NCBI RefSeq assembly: GCF_023241715.1
Contig: NZ_JALQCW010000065.1
Span: forward strand, 1-64,000
Reading direction: 5' to 3'
Source of the DNA: Pseudomonas morbosilactucae
GTDB lineage: Bacteria; Pseudomonadota; Gammaproteobacteria; Pseudomonadales; Pseudomonadaceae
Length of the DNA stretch: 64,000 bases
Shown: positions 37,244 to 46,663 of the stretch, piece by piece
Position numbering within the stretch: position 1 is the stretch's first letter
How the letters are laid out: each line of letters begins with the position of its first letter
The notes under the pieces: generated by a model
What the model was told of the DNA's origin: nothing
The model's database searches: none
The model's input: only the letters and a program-made list of their open reading frames with translations
Program-made: the position numbers and the translations under genes

Positions 37244-38449
37244 ATGAAAACGCTTTGGCAACACTGCCACGTCGCAACCATGGCCCAGGGCACGTACTCG
37301 ATCATCGAGGATGCCGCCCTGGTCACGGCGGGTGCGCTGATCGAGTGGATCGGCCCGCGTAGCCAGGTGCCGGCGGCGGACTACGCCCAGGTGCATGACC
37401 TGCAAGGGGCGTGGGTCACCCCCGGGCTGATCGACTGCCACACCCACACGGTGTTCGGTGGCAATCGCAGCGGGGAATTCGAGCAACGGCTGCAAGGCGT
37501 GAGTTACGCCGAGATTGCCGCGGCCGGCGGTGGCATTGCCAGCACCGTGCGCGCCACGCGTGCCGCCACCGAGGATGAGTTGTTCGCCAGCGCTCACAAA
37601 CGCTTGCGCAGCCTGTTGCGCGATGGCGTGACCACGGTGGAGATCAAGTCCGGCTATGGCCTGGACCTGGCCAGCGAGCGCAAATTGCTGCGGGTGATTC
37701 GTCGCCTTGGCGAAGCGCTGCCGGTCAGCGTGCGCGCCACCTGCCTGGCGGCCCACGCGTTGCCGCCGGAGTTTAAGGACCGTGCGGATGACTACATCGA
37801 CCACATCTGCAGTGAGATGCTGCCGGCCCTGGCGGCTGAAGGGCTGGTGGACGCCGTGGATGCCTTCTGCGAATACCTGGCGTTTTCCCCCGAACAGGTG
37901 GAGCGGGTGTTTAAAGTTGCCCGGCAACTCGGCCTGCCCGTGAAGCTGCACGCCGAGCAACTGTCGTCGCTGCACGGCTCCAGCCTGGCTGCACGTTACC
38001 AGGCGCTGTCGGCGGACCACTTGGAGTTCATGACCGAAGACGATGCCATCGCCATGGCCGCCTCGGGCACCGTTGCGGTCTTGCTACCGGGCGCGTTCTA
38101 CTTTCTGCGGGAAACCCAATTGCCGCCGATGGACGCCCTGCGCAAGCACGGGGTGAAGATCGCCATCGCCAGCGACCTCAACCCCGGTACCTCACCCGCG
38201 CTGTCGGTGCGCCTGATGCTGAACATGGCCTGCACCCTGTTCCGCATGACCCCGGAAGAAGCCCTGGCCGGTGCCACGCTGCACGCCGCCAGCGCCCTGG
38301 GCATGGGCCATAGCCACGGCTCACTGGAGGTGGGCAAGGTGGCGGATTTTGTCGCCTGGCAAATCGATCGTCCCGCCGACCTGGCTTATTGGCTGGGCGG
38401 TGATCTGGAAAAACGTGTCGTGCGCCACGGCGCTGAAGTGACTGTGTAG
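37244..38449 (+). CDS. hutI: Imidazolonepropionase
   Basis: It opens the ring of imidazolone-5-propionate to give formimidoylglutamate, the third step. The amidohydrolase metal site is visible: HTHTVFGGNR (about residue 68), KLHAEQLS (about 236) and the Asp in IASDLNPGTSP (about 311). The start is the ATG five bases after GGAGG, giving 401 residues; an upstream in-frame ATG lies within the ribosome site itself. It follows hutT directly and is followed by hutG. Confidence 0.95.
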   Translation: MKTLWQHCHVATMAQGTYSIIEDAALVTAGALIEWIGPRSQVPAADYAQVHDLQGAWVTPGLIDCHTHTVFGGNRSGEFEQRLQGVSYAEIAAAGGGIASTVRATRAATEDELFASAHKRLRSLLRDGVTTVEIKSGYGLDLASERKLLRVIRRLGEALPVSVRATCLAAHALPPEFKDRADDYIDHICSEMLPALAAEGLVDAVDAFCEYLAFSPEQVERVFKVARQLGLPVKLHAEQLSSLHGSSLAARYQALSADHLEFMTEDDAIAMAASGTVAVLLPGAFYFLRETQLPPMDALRKHGVKIAIASDLNPGTSPALSVRLMLNMACTLFRMTPEEALAGATLHAASALGMGHSHGSLEVGKVADFVAWQIDRPADLAYWLGGDLEKRVVRHGAEVTV

Positions 38450-38459
38450 GAGAAGGCTT

Positions 38460-39260
38460 GTGGATAAGGTTCTGAGCTTCAAACAAGGCCGGGTGCCGCT
38501 GCTGATCAGCATGCCCCATGCCGGCGTGCGCCTGACGCCCACGGTGGCCGCCGGGCTGGTGCCCGAGGCGCAAAGCCTGCCGGACACCGATTGGCATATC
38601 CCGCTGCTGTACGAGTTCGCCGAGGCATTGGGAGCCAGCACCCTGGCGGCCGAGTATTCGCGGTTTGTCATCGACCTGAACCGGCCGTCCGACGATGCAC
38701 CTTTATACGTCGGTGCCACCACCGGCCTCTATCCCGCCACCCTGTTCGACGGCGTGCCGTTGTTCCGTGAGGGGCTGGAACCGTCGAAGGCCGAGCGGGC
38801 GGATTATCTGCAGCAGGTATGGATGCCGTATCACACCACCCTGCAGCAGGAGCTGGCGCGGCTTAAGGCCGAGTTCGGTTATGCCTTGCTGTTCGACGCC
38901 CATTCGATCCGTTCGCTGATCCCCCATCTGTTCGAGGGCCGGCTGCCGGACTTCAACCTGGGCACCTTCAACGGGCACAGCTGCGATGGCCAGTTGGCCA
39001 GCCAGCTGGAAGCGGTTTGCGCGGGCCACAGCGACTACACCCACGTGCTCAACGGGCGCTTCAAGGGCGGCCATATCACCCGCCACTACGGCAACCCGGC
39101 CGAAGATATCCACGCGGTCCAGCTGGAGCTGTCCCAGGCAACGTATATGGAAGAGTTCGAACCGTTCCGTTATCGGGCAGACCTGGCGGCCCCGACCCAG
39201 GTGGTGCTCAAGGCCCTGCTGCAAACGTTTTTGAGCTGGGGGCAGCAGCGCTACGCCTGA
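38460..39260 (+). CDS. hutG: N-formylglutamate deformylase
   Basis: It splits N-formylglutamate into glutamate and formate, the last step of the five-step route. Family motifs include MPHAGVRL near residue 17, FVIDLNRP, LFDAHSIRS (about residue 143) and the zinc-site region YTHVLNGRFKGGHITRHYG. It starts at GTG with AGGAG eight bases upstream and is 266 residues long. Only 10 bp separate it from hutI. It is the final gene of the hutU operon. Confidence 0.94.
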   Translation: MDKVLSFKQGRVPLLISMPHAGVRLTPTVAAGLVPEAQSLPDTDWHIPLLYEFAEALGASTLAAEYSRFVIDLNRPSDDAPLYVGATTGLYPATLFDGVPLFREGLEPSKAERADYLQQVWMPYHTTLQQELARLKAEFGYALLFDAHSIRSLIPHLFEGRLPDFNLGTFNGHSCDGQLASQLEAVCAGHSDYTHVLNGRFKGGHITRHYGNPAEDIHAVQLELSQATYMEEFEPFRYRADLAAPTQVVLKALLQTFLSWGQQRYA

Positions 39261-39465
39261 ATGGGCGCGCTCGATTGGCAGCGGGCCGGCGCCTCTCGGC
39301 TGCACCTTTTGCCAGCCCGGTCGCTGCGGGCTGGCCGGCGGTTGGGGCAGCGAAGCCACAAATTCTTCAAGGGCATGCTGATTACGCGATTCGGGTTTAT
39401 GATGCCGAACGGCAAAATAATTGAAGTCCCCCCAGGGATGAACCCGACCCCTTACGGAGCGCGTG

Positions 39466-40437
39466 ATGCAGACTTTGTACCCGCAGATCAAACCCTACGC
39501 CCGGCACGATCTGGCCGTCGACGAGACTCATGTGCTGTATGTCGACGAAAGCGGTTCTCCGGAAGGTTTGCCGGTGGTGTTCATCCACGGTGGCCCGGGC
39601 TCCGGTTGCGATGCCGCGAGCCGTTGCTACTTTGATCCGAACCTGTACCGCATTGTCACCTTCGACCAGCGCGGTTGCGGTCGTTCCACGCCCTACGCCA
39701 GCCTGGAAAACAACACCACCTGGGACCTGGTGGCCGACCTGGAGCGCATTCGCCTGCACCTGGGTATCGACAAATGGGTGCTGTTCGGCGGCTCTTGGGG
39801 TTCGACCCTGGCCCTGGCCTACGCTCAAACCCACCCTGAGCGGGTGCACGGTCTGATTGTGCGGGGCATCTTTCTTGCCCGTCCCCAGGAAATCGAATGG
39901 TTCTACCAGGCCGGCGCCAACCGCCTGTTCCCCGACTATTGGCAGGACTATGTGGCGCCGATCCCCCAGGATGAGCGGCATGACCTGCTCAGCGCTTTCC
40001 ACAAACGTCTGACCGGCACCGACCAGATCGCCCAGATGCACGCGGCCAAGGCCTGGTCCACTTGGGAAGGTCGCACCGCCACCCTGCGCCCCAACCCGCA
40101 GGTGGTGGATCGTTTCACCGAGCCACAGCGTGCGCTGTCCATCGCCCGGATCGAATGCCACTACTTCACCAATAACGCCTTCCTTGAGCCCAACCAGTTG
40201 ATTCGCGACATGGGCAAGATTGCCCATTTGCCCGGGGTGATCGTGCACGGCCGCTACGACGTGATCTGCCCGCTGGACAATGCCTGGGAACTGCACCAGG
40301 CCTGGCCCAACAGCGAACTGCAGGTGATTCGCGACGCGGGCCACGCGGCTTCCGAGCCGGGCATCACCGATGCCTTGGTGCGCGCTGCCGATCAGATGGC
40401 CCGGCGCCTGCTCGACCTGCCTCTCGAAGAAGCATGA
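39466..40437 (+). CDS. pip: Prolyl aminopeptidase
   Basis: This alpha/beta-hydrolase removes N-terminal proline from peptides in the cytosol. The oxyanion region HGGPGSG (about residue 42) and nucleophile elbow GGSWGSTLALAYAQ (Ser near 113) are typical of family S33; the Asp and His follow in VHGRYDVICP and DAGHAASEPG. The ATG at 39466 is preferred over the GTG three bases earlier because GGAG lies six bases before it. The stop overlaps the dtd start by 4 bp. Confidence 0.93.
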   Translation: MQTLYPQIKPYARHDLAVDETHVLYVDESGSPEGLPVVFIHGGPGSGCDAASRCYFDPNLYRIVTFDQRGCGRSTPYASLENNTTWDLVADLERIRLHLGIDKWVLFGGSWGSTLALAYAQTHPERVHGLIVRGIFLARPQEIEWFYQAGANRLFPDYWQDYVAPIPQDERHDLLSAFHKRLTGTDQIAQMHAAKAWSTWEGRTATLRPNPQVVDRFTEPQRALSIARIECHYFTNNAFLEPNQLIRDMGKIAHLPGVIVHGRYDVICPLDNAWELHQAWPNSELQVIRDAGHAASEPGITDALVRAADQMARRLLDLPLEEA

Positions 40438-40871
40438 GGGGGCTGTTGCAGCGCGTTGGCAACGCGCGGGTGGAAGTCGCCGGCGAAATCGTCGGCGCGA
40501 TCGATCGGGGCTTAATGGTGCTGGTGGCGGTGGAGCCTGGGGACACCCGGGCCAGCGCCGACAAATTGCTGCATAAGCTGCTTAACTATCGGGTGTTCAG
40601 TGACGCCGAGGGCAAGATGAATCTGTCCTTGGCCGATGTGGCAGGCGGTTTGTTGCTGGTGTCGCAATTCACCCTGGCCGCGGACACCAAAAGCGGGTTG
40701 CGCCCGAGCTTTTCCACGGCCGCTGCACCCGCCTTGGCCGAGGAGCTTTTCGACTACCTATTGGGCAAGGCGCAACAGTTGCATGGCAAAGTGGCTGCGG
40801 GGCGTTTTGGCGCCGATATGCAGGTGCATCTGGTCAATGATGGCCCGGTAACCTTCCTGTTACAGGTCTGA
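40434..40871 (+). CDS. dtd: D-aminoacyl-tRNA deacylase
   Basis: This 145-residue dimeric enzyme removes D-amino acids (and glycine from tRNA-Ala) wrongly loaded on tRNA. The signature SQFTLAADTKSG (about residue 78) and the Gly-cisPro loop NDGPVTFLLQ at the C-terminus are both present. It is co-transcribed with pip through an ATGA overlap, a common pairing in Pseudomonas. Confidence 0.95.
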   Translation: MRGLLQRVGNARVEVAGEIVGAIDRGLMVLVAVEPGDTRASADKLLHKLLNYRVFSDAEGKMNLSLADVAGGLLLVSQFTLAADTKSGLRPSFSTAAAPALAEELFDYLLGKAQQLHGKVAAGRFGADMQVHLVNDGPVTFLLQV

Positions 40872-41147
40872 AAGCGCCTGAAACATCTTTTTCCGCCGAT
40901 TTGGGCCGCAAACAGCTGTTTTTCGCGATAAATACTTTGTTACCCCTGATGCGTTGTAACGCGGCCTACTAGATAATCGCGCGCTACGGGGATCAGCGTT
41001 CGTTGGTCCATTTTGATTTAGGTAGAGACTTGTCCGCGACCGTTTGGGGAATCATTTAGCCCCATCGGAGTCGGAACAATGCTCGCCAACCTGGCATATA
41101 GATAGCTGGCCGTTGGTTTTTTGATCTGTTTTCGGCGAGGGTTGCTC

Positions 41148-42962
41148 GTGATTGTTAGTCCCTGTAATGCACCAAAATTGTCGGCCAAAGGGTTACGAAA
41201 CGCGTTGCTGACAGGCTCTGCACTGCTTTGCCTGTTGGGCGCCGGCCCACTGATGGCTTTCAATCTGGATGATGTATCGGCCAAGGCTAAAGAGCTGGCC
41301 GGGCAGAAGTACGAAGCCCCGCGCAGTAACCTGCCGAACGAATTTCGTGAGATGAAGTTCGCGGATTACCAAAAAATCCGTTTCCTCACTGAAAAAGCCG
41401 AATGGGCCAATCAAAAGACCCCGTTCAAGCTGTCGTTCTATCACCAGGGCATGCACTTCGATACGCCGGTGAAAATCAACGAAATCACCGCCAACACCGT
41501 TGAAGAGATCAAGTACGACCCGAATCGCTTCGATTTCGGCGACCTCAAGTTCGATCCCAAGGCCACCGAAAAGCTCGGCTATGCCGGCTTCCGCGTGCTC
41601 TACCCGATCAACAAGGCTGACAAGCAAGACGAGATCATGACCATGCTCGGCGCGAGCTACTTCCGCGTCGTTGGCAAAGGCCATACCTACGGTTTGTCTG
41701 CCCGTGGCCTGGCGATCGATACCGCCTTGCCGTCCGGGGAAGAGTTCCCGCGCTTCACCGAATTCTGGATTCAGCAGCCCAAGCCGACCGACAAGCACCT
41801 GGTGATCTTCGCCTTGCTGGACTCGCCACGGGCTTCCGGCGCCTATCGCCTGACCCTGCGTCCGGGCAGCGACACCATCGTTGACGTCAAGGCTCGTGTC
41901 TTCCTGCGGGACAAAGTCGGCAAGCTGGGCATCGCTCCGCTGACCAGCATGTTCCTGTTCGGCGCCAACCAACCGTCGAAAGTCCTCAACTACCGTCGCG
42001 AGCTGCACGACTCCAGCGGCCTGTCGATCCATGCCGGCAATGGCGAGTGGATCTGGCGCCCACTGAACAACCCGAAACACCTCGCCGTGAGCAACTTCTC
42101 GGTCGAGAACCCGCGTGGTTTTGGCCTGCTGCAACGCGGTCGCGACTTCAGCCACTACGAAGACCTCGACGACCGCTACGACAAGCGCCCAAGCGCCTGG
42201 ATCGAGCCGAAGGGCGATTGGGGCAAAGGCACCGTCGACCTGGTCGAGATTCCGACCGCCGACGAAACCAACGACAACATCGTGGCCTTCTGGAATCCGG
42301 AAAAGCAGCCTGAGCCAGGCCAGCCGATGGACTTCGCCTACCGCCTGCACTGGACCATCGATGAAGCGTCCCTGCATTCCCCGGACAGCGCCTGGGTCGA
42401 GCAGACTCTGCGTTCTACGGGTGATGTGAAACAGTCCAACCTGATTCGTCAGCCGGACGGCAGCGTGGCGTACCTGGTGGACTTCGAGGGCCCATCCCTC
42501 AAGGCCCTGGCCCAGGATGCCCAGGTTCGCAGCCAGGTCAGCGTCGGCGACAACGCCGAACTGGTGGAAAACAGCGTGCGCTACAACCCGGAAACCCAGG
42601 GCTGGCGCTTGACCCTGCGCTTGAAGATCAAAGACCCGAGCAAGTCCACCGAGATGCGTGCTGCACTGGTGCGTGACGTGGTCGAGTCCGAGCCGGTCAA
42701 GGCGACAGTGCCGGCCTCCAGCTCGGCTGTAGCCAAGGCGGACAAGGTCGCGGCCAAGCAGCAGGAGAAGAAAGACAAGGAAGCCAAGCAGGCTGAAGCC
42801 AAACAGGCCGATGCCAAGCCGGCGAAAGATGCCAAGGATAAGGACAGCAAAGACGCCAAGCAGCCTGCTGCTGCGGACGCGGCCCCAGCCACACCGGAAC
42901 CGGTTAAAACTGAACAAGTCTTGACCGAGACCTGGAGCTACCAGTTGCCTGCCGATGAGTAA
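41148..42962 (+). CDS. opgG: Osmoregulated periplasmic glucan biosynthesis protein OpgG (MdoG)
   Basis: This periplasmic protein shapes and branches osmoregulated glucans made by OpgH. A long signal region ends near LMAFNLDDV. The OpgG/D catalytic-type domain fills most of the 604 residues (WIQQPKPTD, GEWIWRPLNNP, NFSVENPRGFGLLQRGRDF). The start is the GTG at 41148, with GAGG seven bases upstream. A highly charged Lys/Ala/Asp-rich stretch (about 525-590) sits just before the conserved end TWSYQLP, an unusual low-complexity insertion. The stop overlaps opgH by 8 bp. Confidence 0.94.
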   Translation: MIVSPCNAPKLSAKGLRNALLTGSALLCLLGAGPLMAFNLDDVSAKAKELAGQKYEAPRSNLPNEFREMKFADYQKIRFLTEKAEWANQKTPFKLSFYHQGMHFDTPVKINEITANTVEEIKYDPNRFDFGDLKFDPKATEKLGYAGFRVLYPINKADKQDEIMTMLGASYFRVVGKGHTYGLSARGLAIDTALPSGEEFPRFTEFWIQQPKPTDKHLVIFALLDSPRASGAYRLTLRPGSDTIVDVKARVFLRDKVGKLGIAPLTSMFLFGANQPSKVLNYRRELHDSSGLSIHAGNGEWIWRPLNNPKHLAVSNFSVENPRGFGLLQRGRDFSHYEDLDDRYDKRPSAWIEPKGDWGKGTVDLVEIPTADETNDNIVAFWNPEKQPEPGQPMDFAYRLHWTIDEASLHSPDSAWVEQTLRSTGDVKQSNLIRQPDGSVAYLVDFEGPSLKALAQDAQVRSQVSVGDNAELVENSVRYNPETQGWRLTLRLKIKDPSKSTEMRAALVRDVVESEPVKATVPASSSAVAKADKVAAKQQEKKDKEAKQAEAKQADAKPAKDAKDKDSKDAKQPAAADAAPATPEPVKTEQVLTETWSYQLPADE

Positions 42963-45525
42963 CTCTCAAGCCCAGCCAGAGTCTCTGCTCGAGTACCTGG
43001 CGCACCTGCCGATGAGCGATGAGCAGCGCGCGGAACTCGCGGGCTGCACGTCCTTCAGCGAACTCCACGAGCGACTCTCGTCCTCGACCTTCGACGCTCC
43101 TGCCGATGCCGCCCAGGCTTCGGTGGGTCGCCGGCTGACCCTGAGCACTGCCCAGGAACTGGAAGAGGCCGAGATGCTGGCCGTCGACGCCAGCGGTCGG
43201 GTCTGCCTCAAGGCCACGCCGCCGATCCGTCGGACCAAGGTGGTTCCGGAGCCGTGGCGCACCAATATCCTGGTGCGTGGCTGGCGCCGCCTGACCGGGC
43301 GCACCAACCCGCCGGCACCGCCGAAGGATGAACGTGTGCTGCCGGCTGCGCGCTGGCGCACCGTGGGTTCGATCCGTCGCTACATTCTGTTGGTGTTGAT
43401 GCTCGGCCAGACCATCGTCGCTGGCTGGTACATGAAAGGCATCATGCCGTACCAGGGCTGGTCCTTCGTCGACCTGGAAGAAGTCCTGCACCAGCCGTTG
43501 ATGCAGACCGCGACCCAAGTGCTGCCCTATGCCCTGCAAACCAGCATCCTGATCCTCTTCGGGATTCTCTTCTGCTGGGTCTCGGCGGGTTTCTGGACCG
43601 CGTTGATGGGCTTCCTCGAACTGCTCACCGGCCACGATAAGTACCGCATCTCGGGGGCCAGCGCCGGTAACGAGCCGATCGCCAAGGACGCGCGCACTGC
43701 GCTGGTGATGCCGATCTGCAACGAAGACGTGCCTCGGGTGTTTGCCGGTTTGCGCGCGACCTTCGAGTCGGTGGCTGCCACCGGTGACCTGGATCGCTTC
43801 GACTTCTTTGTCCTCAGCGACAGTAACGATTCCGATATCTGCGTGGCCGAACAGCAGGCCTGGTTGGACGTCTGCCGGGAAGCCAAGGGCTTCGGCAAGA
43901 TTTTCTACCGTCGCCGTCGCCGTCGGGTAAAGCGCAAGAGCGGCAACCTCGACGACTTCTGCCGTCGCTGGGGTGGCGATTACAAGTACATGGTGGTGCT
44001 CGACGCCGACAGCGTAATGAGCGGCGAATGCCTGACCAGCCTGGTGCGCCTGATGGAAGCCACGCCGGACGCGGGCATCATCCAGACCGCGCCACGGGCG
44101 TCGGGCATGGACACGCTGTATGCGCGCATGCAGCAGTTCGCCACTCGGGTCTACGGCCCGCTGTTCACCGCCGGCCTGCACTTCTGGCAGTTGGGCGAAT
44201 CCCACTACTGGGGCCACAACGCGATCATCCGCATGAAGCCGTTTATCGAGCACTGCGCCCTGGCGCCGTTGCCCGGCAAAGGGGCCTTCGCCGGTGCGAT
44301 CCTGTCCCACGACTTCGTCGAAGCAGCGCTGATGCGCCGTGCCGGCTGGGGTGTGTGGATTGCCTATGATCTGCCGGGTAGCTACGAAGAGCTGCCGCCG
44401 AACCTGCTGGATGAACTCAAGCGTGACCGTCGCTGGTGCCACGGCAACCTGATGAACTTCCGCCTGTTCCTGGTCAAGGGCATGCACCCGGTGCACCGTG
44501 CGGTGTTCCTTACCGGTGTGATGTCCTACCTGTCGGCGCCGTTGTGGTTCTTCTTCCTGGTGCTGTCCACGGCCTTGCTGGCGGTCAACACCCTGATGGA
44601 GCCGCAGTACTTCCTCGAGCCTCGGCAGCTGTATCCGCTGTGGCCGCAGTGGCACCCGGACAAGGCCATCGCGCTGTTCTCCACGACCATCGTGCTGCTG
44701 TTCCTGCCGAAGTTGCTGAGCATCATCCTGATCTGGGCCAAGGGTGCGAAAGAGTTCGGTGGCAAGTTCAAGGTCACCCTGTCGATGCTCCTGGAGATGC
44801 TGTTCTCCATGCTGCTGGCGCCGGTGCGGATGATCTTCCACACCCGGTTCGTGCTGGCCGCGTTCCTCGGCTGGGCCGCGACCTGGAATTCGCCGCAGCG
44901 TGACGACGACTCCACGCCCTGGAGCGAAGCCGTGCGTCGCCACGGTCCACAGACCCTGCTGGGCTTCTGCTGGGCCCTGCTGGTGATCTGGCTGAACCCG
45001 AGCTTCCTCTGGTGGCTGGTGCCCATCGTCGGTTCGCTGATGCTGTCGATCCCGGTGTCGGTGATCTCCAGTCGTGTCGGCCTGGGCCTGAAGTCCCGTG
45101 ACGAAAGCCTGTTCCTGATCCCTGAGGAATATGCGCCGCCACAGGCCTTGCTGGCGACTGATCAGTACACCCATGAAAACCGTTGGCACGCGCTCAACGA
45201 CGGCTTTATCCGGGCCGTGGTCGATCCGCAGCAGAACGCCCTGGCCTGCGCCTTGGCGACCTCGCGCCACGGTCTGGCCGAGCCGATCGAATGGCTGCGT
45301 ACCGAACGGGTGCGCCACGCCTTGAAAGTCGGCCCGGCGGGCTTGAACAACAGCGAGCGCCTGGCGCTGTTGAGCGACCCGGTAGCCCTGGCGCGCCTGC
45401 ACGAGCAGGTGTGGAGCGAAGGTCATGCAGACTGGCTGAGTGCCTGGCGCCAGTCGGTGGACGCCGACCCTCATGCGCCGCTGCTACCGTTGCAGCCGCT
45501 CACCGCCCAGGCTGTTCCGGCCTGA
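42955..45525 (+). CDS. opgH: Glucans biosynthesis glucosyltransferase OpgH (MdoH)
   Basis: This inner-membrane GT2 enzyme builds the beta-1,2 glucan backbone from UDP-glucose and passes it to the periplasm. The 856-residue protein has an N-terminal cytoplasmic part, membrane helices from about residue 140, a GT2 domain (about 245-500) with the DxD-like LDADSVMSG and the acceptor motif RDRRWCHGN, then further helices (about 520-690) and a cytoplasmic C-terminus. It is coupled to opgG by overlap and ends at a strong terminator. Confidence 0.95.
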   Translation: MSNSQAQPESLLEYLAHLPMSDEQRAELAGCTSFSELHERLSSSTFDAPADAAQASVGRRLTLSTAQELEEAEMLAVDASGRVCLKATPPIRRTKVVPEPWRTNILVRGWRRLTGRTNPPAPPKDERVLPAARWRTVGSIRRYILLVLMLGQTIVAGWYMKGIMPYQGWSFVDLEEVLHQPLMQTATQVLPYALQTSILILFGILFCWVSAGFWTALMGFLELLTGHDKYRISGASAGNEPIAKDARTALVMPICNEDVPRVFAGLRATFESVAATGDLDRFDFFVLSDSNDSDICVAEQQAWLDVCREAKGFGKIFYRRRRRRVKRKSGNLDDFCRRWGGDYKYMVVLDADSVMSGECLTSLVRLMEATPDAGIIQTAPRASGMDTLYARMQQFATRVYGPLFTAGLHFWQLGESHYWGHNAIIRMKPFIEHCALAPLPGKGAFAGAILSHDFVEAALMRRAGWGVWIAYDLPGSYEELPPNLLDELKRDRRWCHGNLMNFRLFLVKGMHPVHRAVFLTGVMSYLSAPLWFFFLVLSTALLAVNTLMEPQYFLEPRQLYPLWPQWHPDKAIALFSTTIVLLFLPKLLSIILIWAKGAKEFGGKFKVTLSMLLEMLFSMLLAPVRMIFHTRFVLAAFLGWAATWNSPQRDDDSTPWSEAVRRHGPQTLLGFCWALLVIWLNPSFLWWLVPIVGSLMLSIPVSVISSRVGLGLKSRDESLFLIPEEYAPPQALLATDQYTHENRWHALNDGFIRAVVDPQQNALACALATSRHGLAEPIEWLRTERVRHALKVGPAGLNNSERLALLSDPVALARLHEQVWSEGHADWLSAWRQSVDADPHAPLLPLQPLTAQAVPA

Positions 45526-45528
45526 GTC

Positions 45529-45559
45529 AAAGCCCCGCTTTAGAGCGGGGCTTTTTTTT
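45529..45559 (+). terminator. Rho-independent terminator of opgGH
   Basis: AAGCCCCGCT-TTAG-AGCGGGGCTT is a perfect 10-bp stem followed by a run of eight T, starting a few bases after the opgH stop. Confidence 0.93.
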
Positions 45560-45692
45560 GCCTGGACCGGCGGTCGCCCTGCGACGTTTTTGTCACAAAC
45601 AAATCCTGCCTAAACCCTTGTGCAAATGAGCGAGTGCGTTAGCATCGCTCCCCGAATTGGAGCGCATGGACAACAAACTGTCCGTATCTGTT

Positions 45693-45710
45693 GGTTTTCC
45701 AAGGAAAACC
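45693..45710 (+). promoter_or_regulatory. Leader hairpin before the amino-acid ABC operon
   Basis: GGTTTTCC-AA-GGAAAACC is a perfect 8-bp inverted repeat ending 46 bp before the receptor start codon. It may be an RNA stem or a protein site; nothing specific can be assigned. Confidence 0.4.
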
Positions 45711-45756
45711 CGGCGCGCGCCCGGCACACAATAAAATGGGTTCAGGGGACATAACG

Positions 45757-46554
45757 ATGAAAAAGTACCTTTCGATGCTGCTGCTCGGCGTCTCGGCGCT
45801 GGTTGCGGTCAATGCGGCCCAGGCAGGCGCCATCGATGACGCCGTTAAGCGCGGCACGCTGAAAGTCGGCATGGACCCGACCTACATGCCGTTCGAGATG
45901 ACCAACAAGCGCGGCGAGATCATCGGTTTCGAAGTCGATCTGCTCAAGGCCATGGCCAAGTCCATGGGGGTCAAGCTGGAAATGGTCTCCACCGGTTACG
46001 ATGGCATCATCCCGGCCCTGCTGACCGACAAATTCGACATGATCGGCAGCGGCATGACCCTGACCCAGGAACGTAACCTGCGCCTGAACTTCAGCGACCC
46101 CTTCATTGTGGTTGGCCAGACCTTGCTGATCCGCAAGGAACTGGAAGGCACCATCAAGTCCTACAAAGACCTGAACAGCGCCGACTACCGCATCACCTCC
46201 AAGCTGGGGACCACCGGCGAGATGGTGGCCAAGAAGCTGATCGCCAAAGCCAAGTACCACGGCTATGACAACGAGCAGGAAGCCGTGCTCGACGTGGTCA
46301 ACGGCAAGGCTGACGCCTTCATCTACGACGCCCCGTACAACGTGGTGGCACTGAGCAAGGTCGGCAACGGCAAGCTGGTGTTCCTCGACAAGCCGTTCAC
46401 CTATGAGCCCCTGGCCTTCGGCCTGAAGAAAGGCGACCACGACAGCCTGAACTTCATCAACAACTTCCTGCACCAGATCCACGAAGACGGCACCTACGAT
46501 CGCATCCATGACAAGTGGTTCAAGAGCACCGAGTGGCTCAAGGACATGGAATAA
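45757..46554 (+). CDS. Amino-acid ABC transporter substrate-binding protein
   Basis: This 265-residue periplasmic receptor of the HisJ/GlnH (SBP_bac_3) family has a signal peptide ending near AAQA-GAI. The domain shows family blocks LKVGMDPTYMPFEM, GFEVDLLKAMAKSM and YDGIIPALLTDKFDMIGSGMTLTQER. The start is the ATG before KKYLSMLLL, preceded by AGGGGA. The ligand, probably a polar amino acid, cannot be named. A REP pair separates it from its permease gene. Confidence 0.9.
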   Translation: MKKYLSMLLLGVSALVAVNAAQAGAIDDAVKRGTLKVGMDPTYMPFEMTNKRGEIIGFEVDLLKAMAKSMGVKLEMVSTGYDGIIPALLTDKFDMIGSGMTLTQERNLRLNFSDPFIVVGQTLLIRKELEGTIKSYKDLNSADYRITSKLGTTGEMVAKKLIAKAKYHGYDNEQEAVLDVVNGKADAFIYDAPYNVVALSKVGNGKLVFLDKPFTYEPLAFGLKKGDHDSLNFINNFLHQIHEDGTYDRIHDKWFKSTEWLKDME

Positions 46555-46565
46555 CGCGGCATCCC

Positions 46566-46624
46566 TTCGCCGGCCAGCCGGCTCCTGCAGAGTGATGTGT
46601 GGGAGCCGGCGGGTCGGCGAAAGC
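46566..46624. repeat. Inverted REP pair (REPIN) inside the ABC operon
   Basis: CTTCGCCGGCCAGCCGGCTCCTG (46566-46588) is mirrored by GGGAGCCGGCGGGTCGGCGAAAG (46602-46624). The pair lies between the receptor and permease genes, where it may raise receptor mRNA over that of the other subunits. Confidence 0.7.
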
Positions 46625-46663
46625 GTCTGAATTGGCGACACCCACCCCGGAACCTGCACAGCA

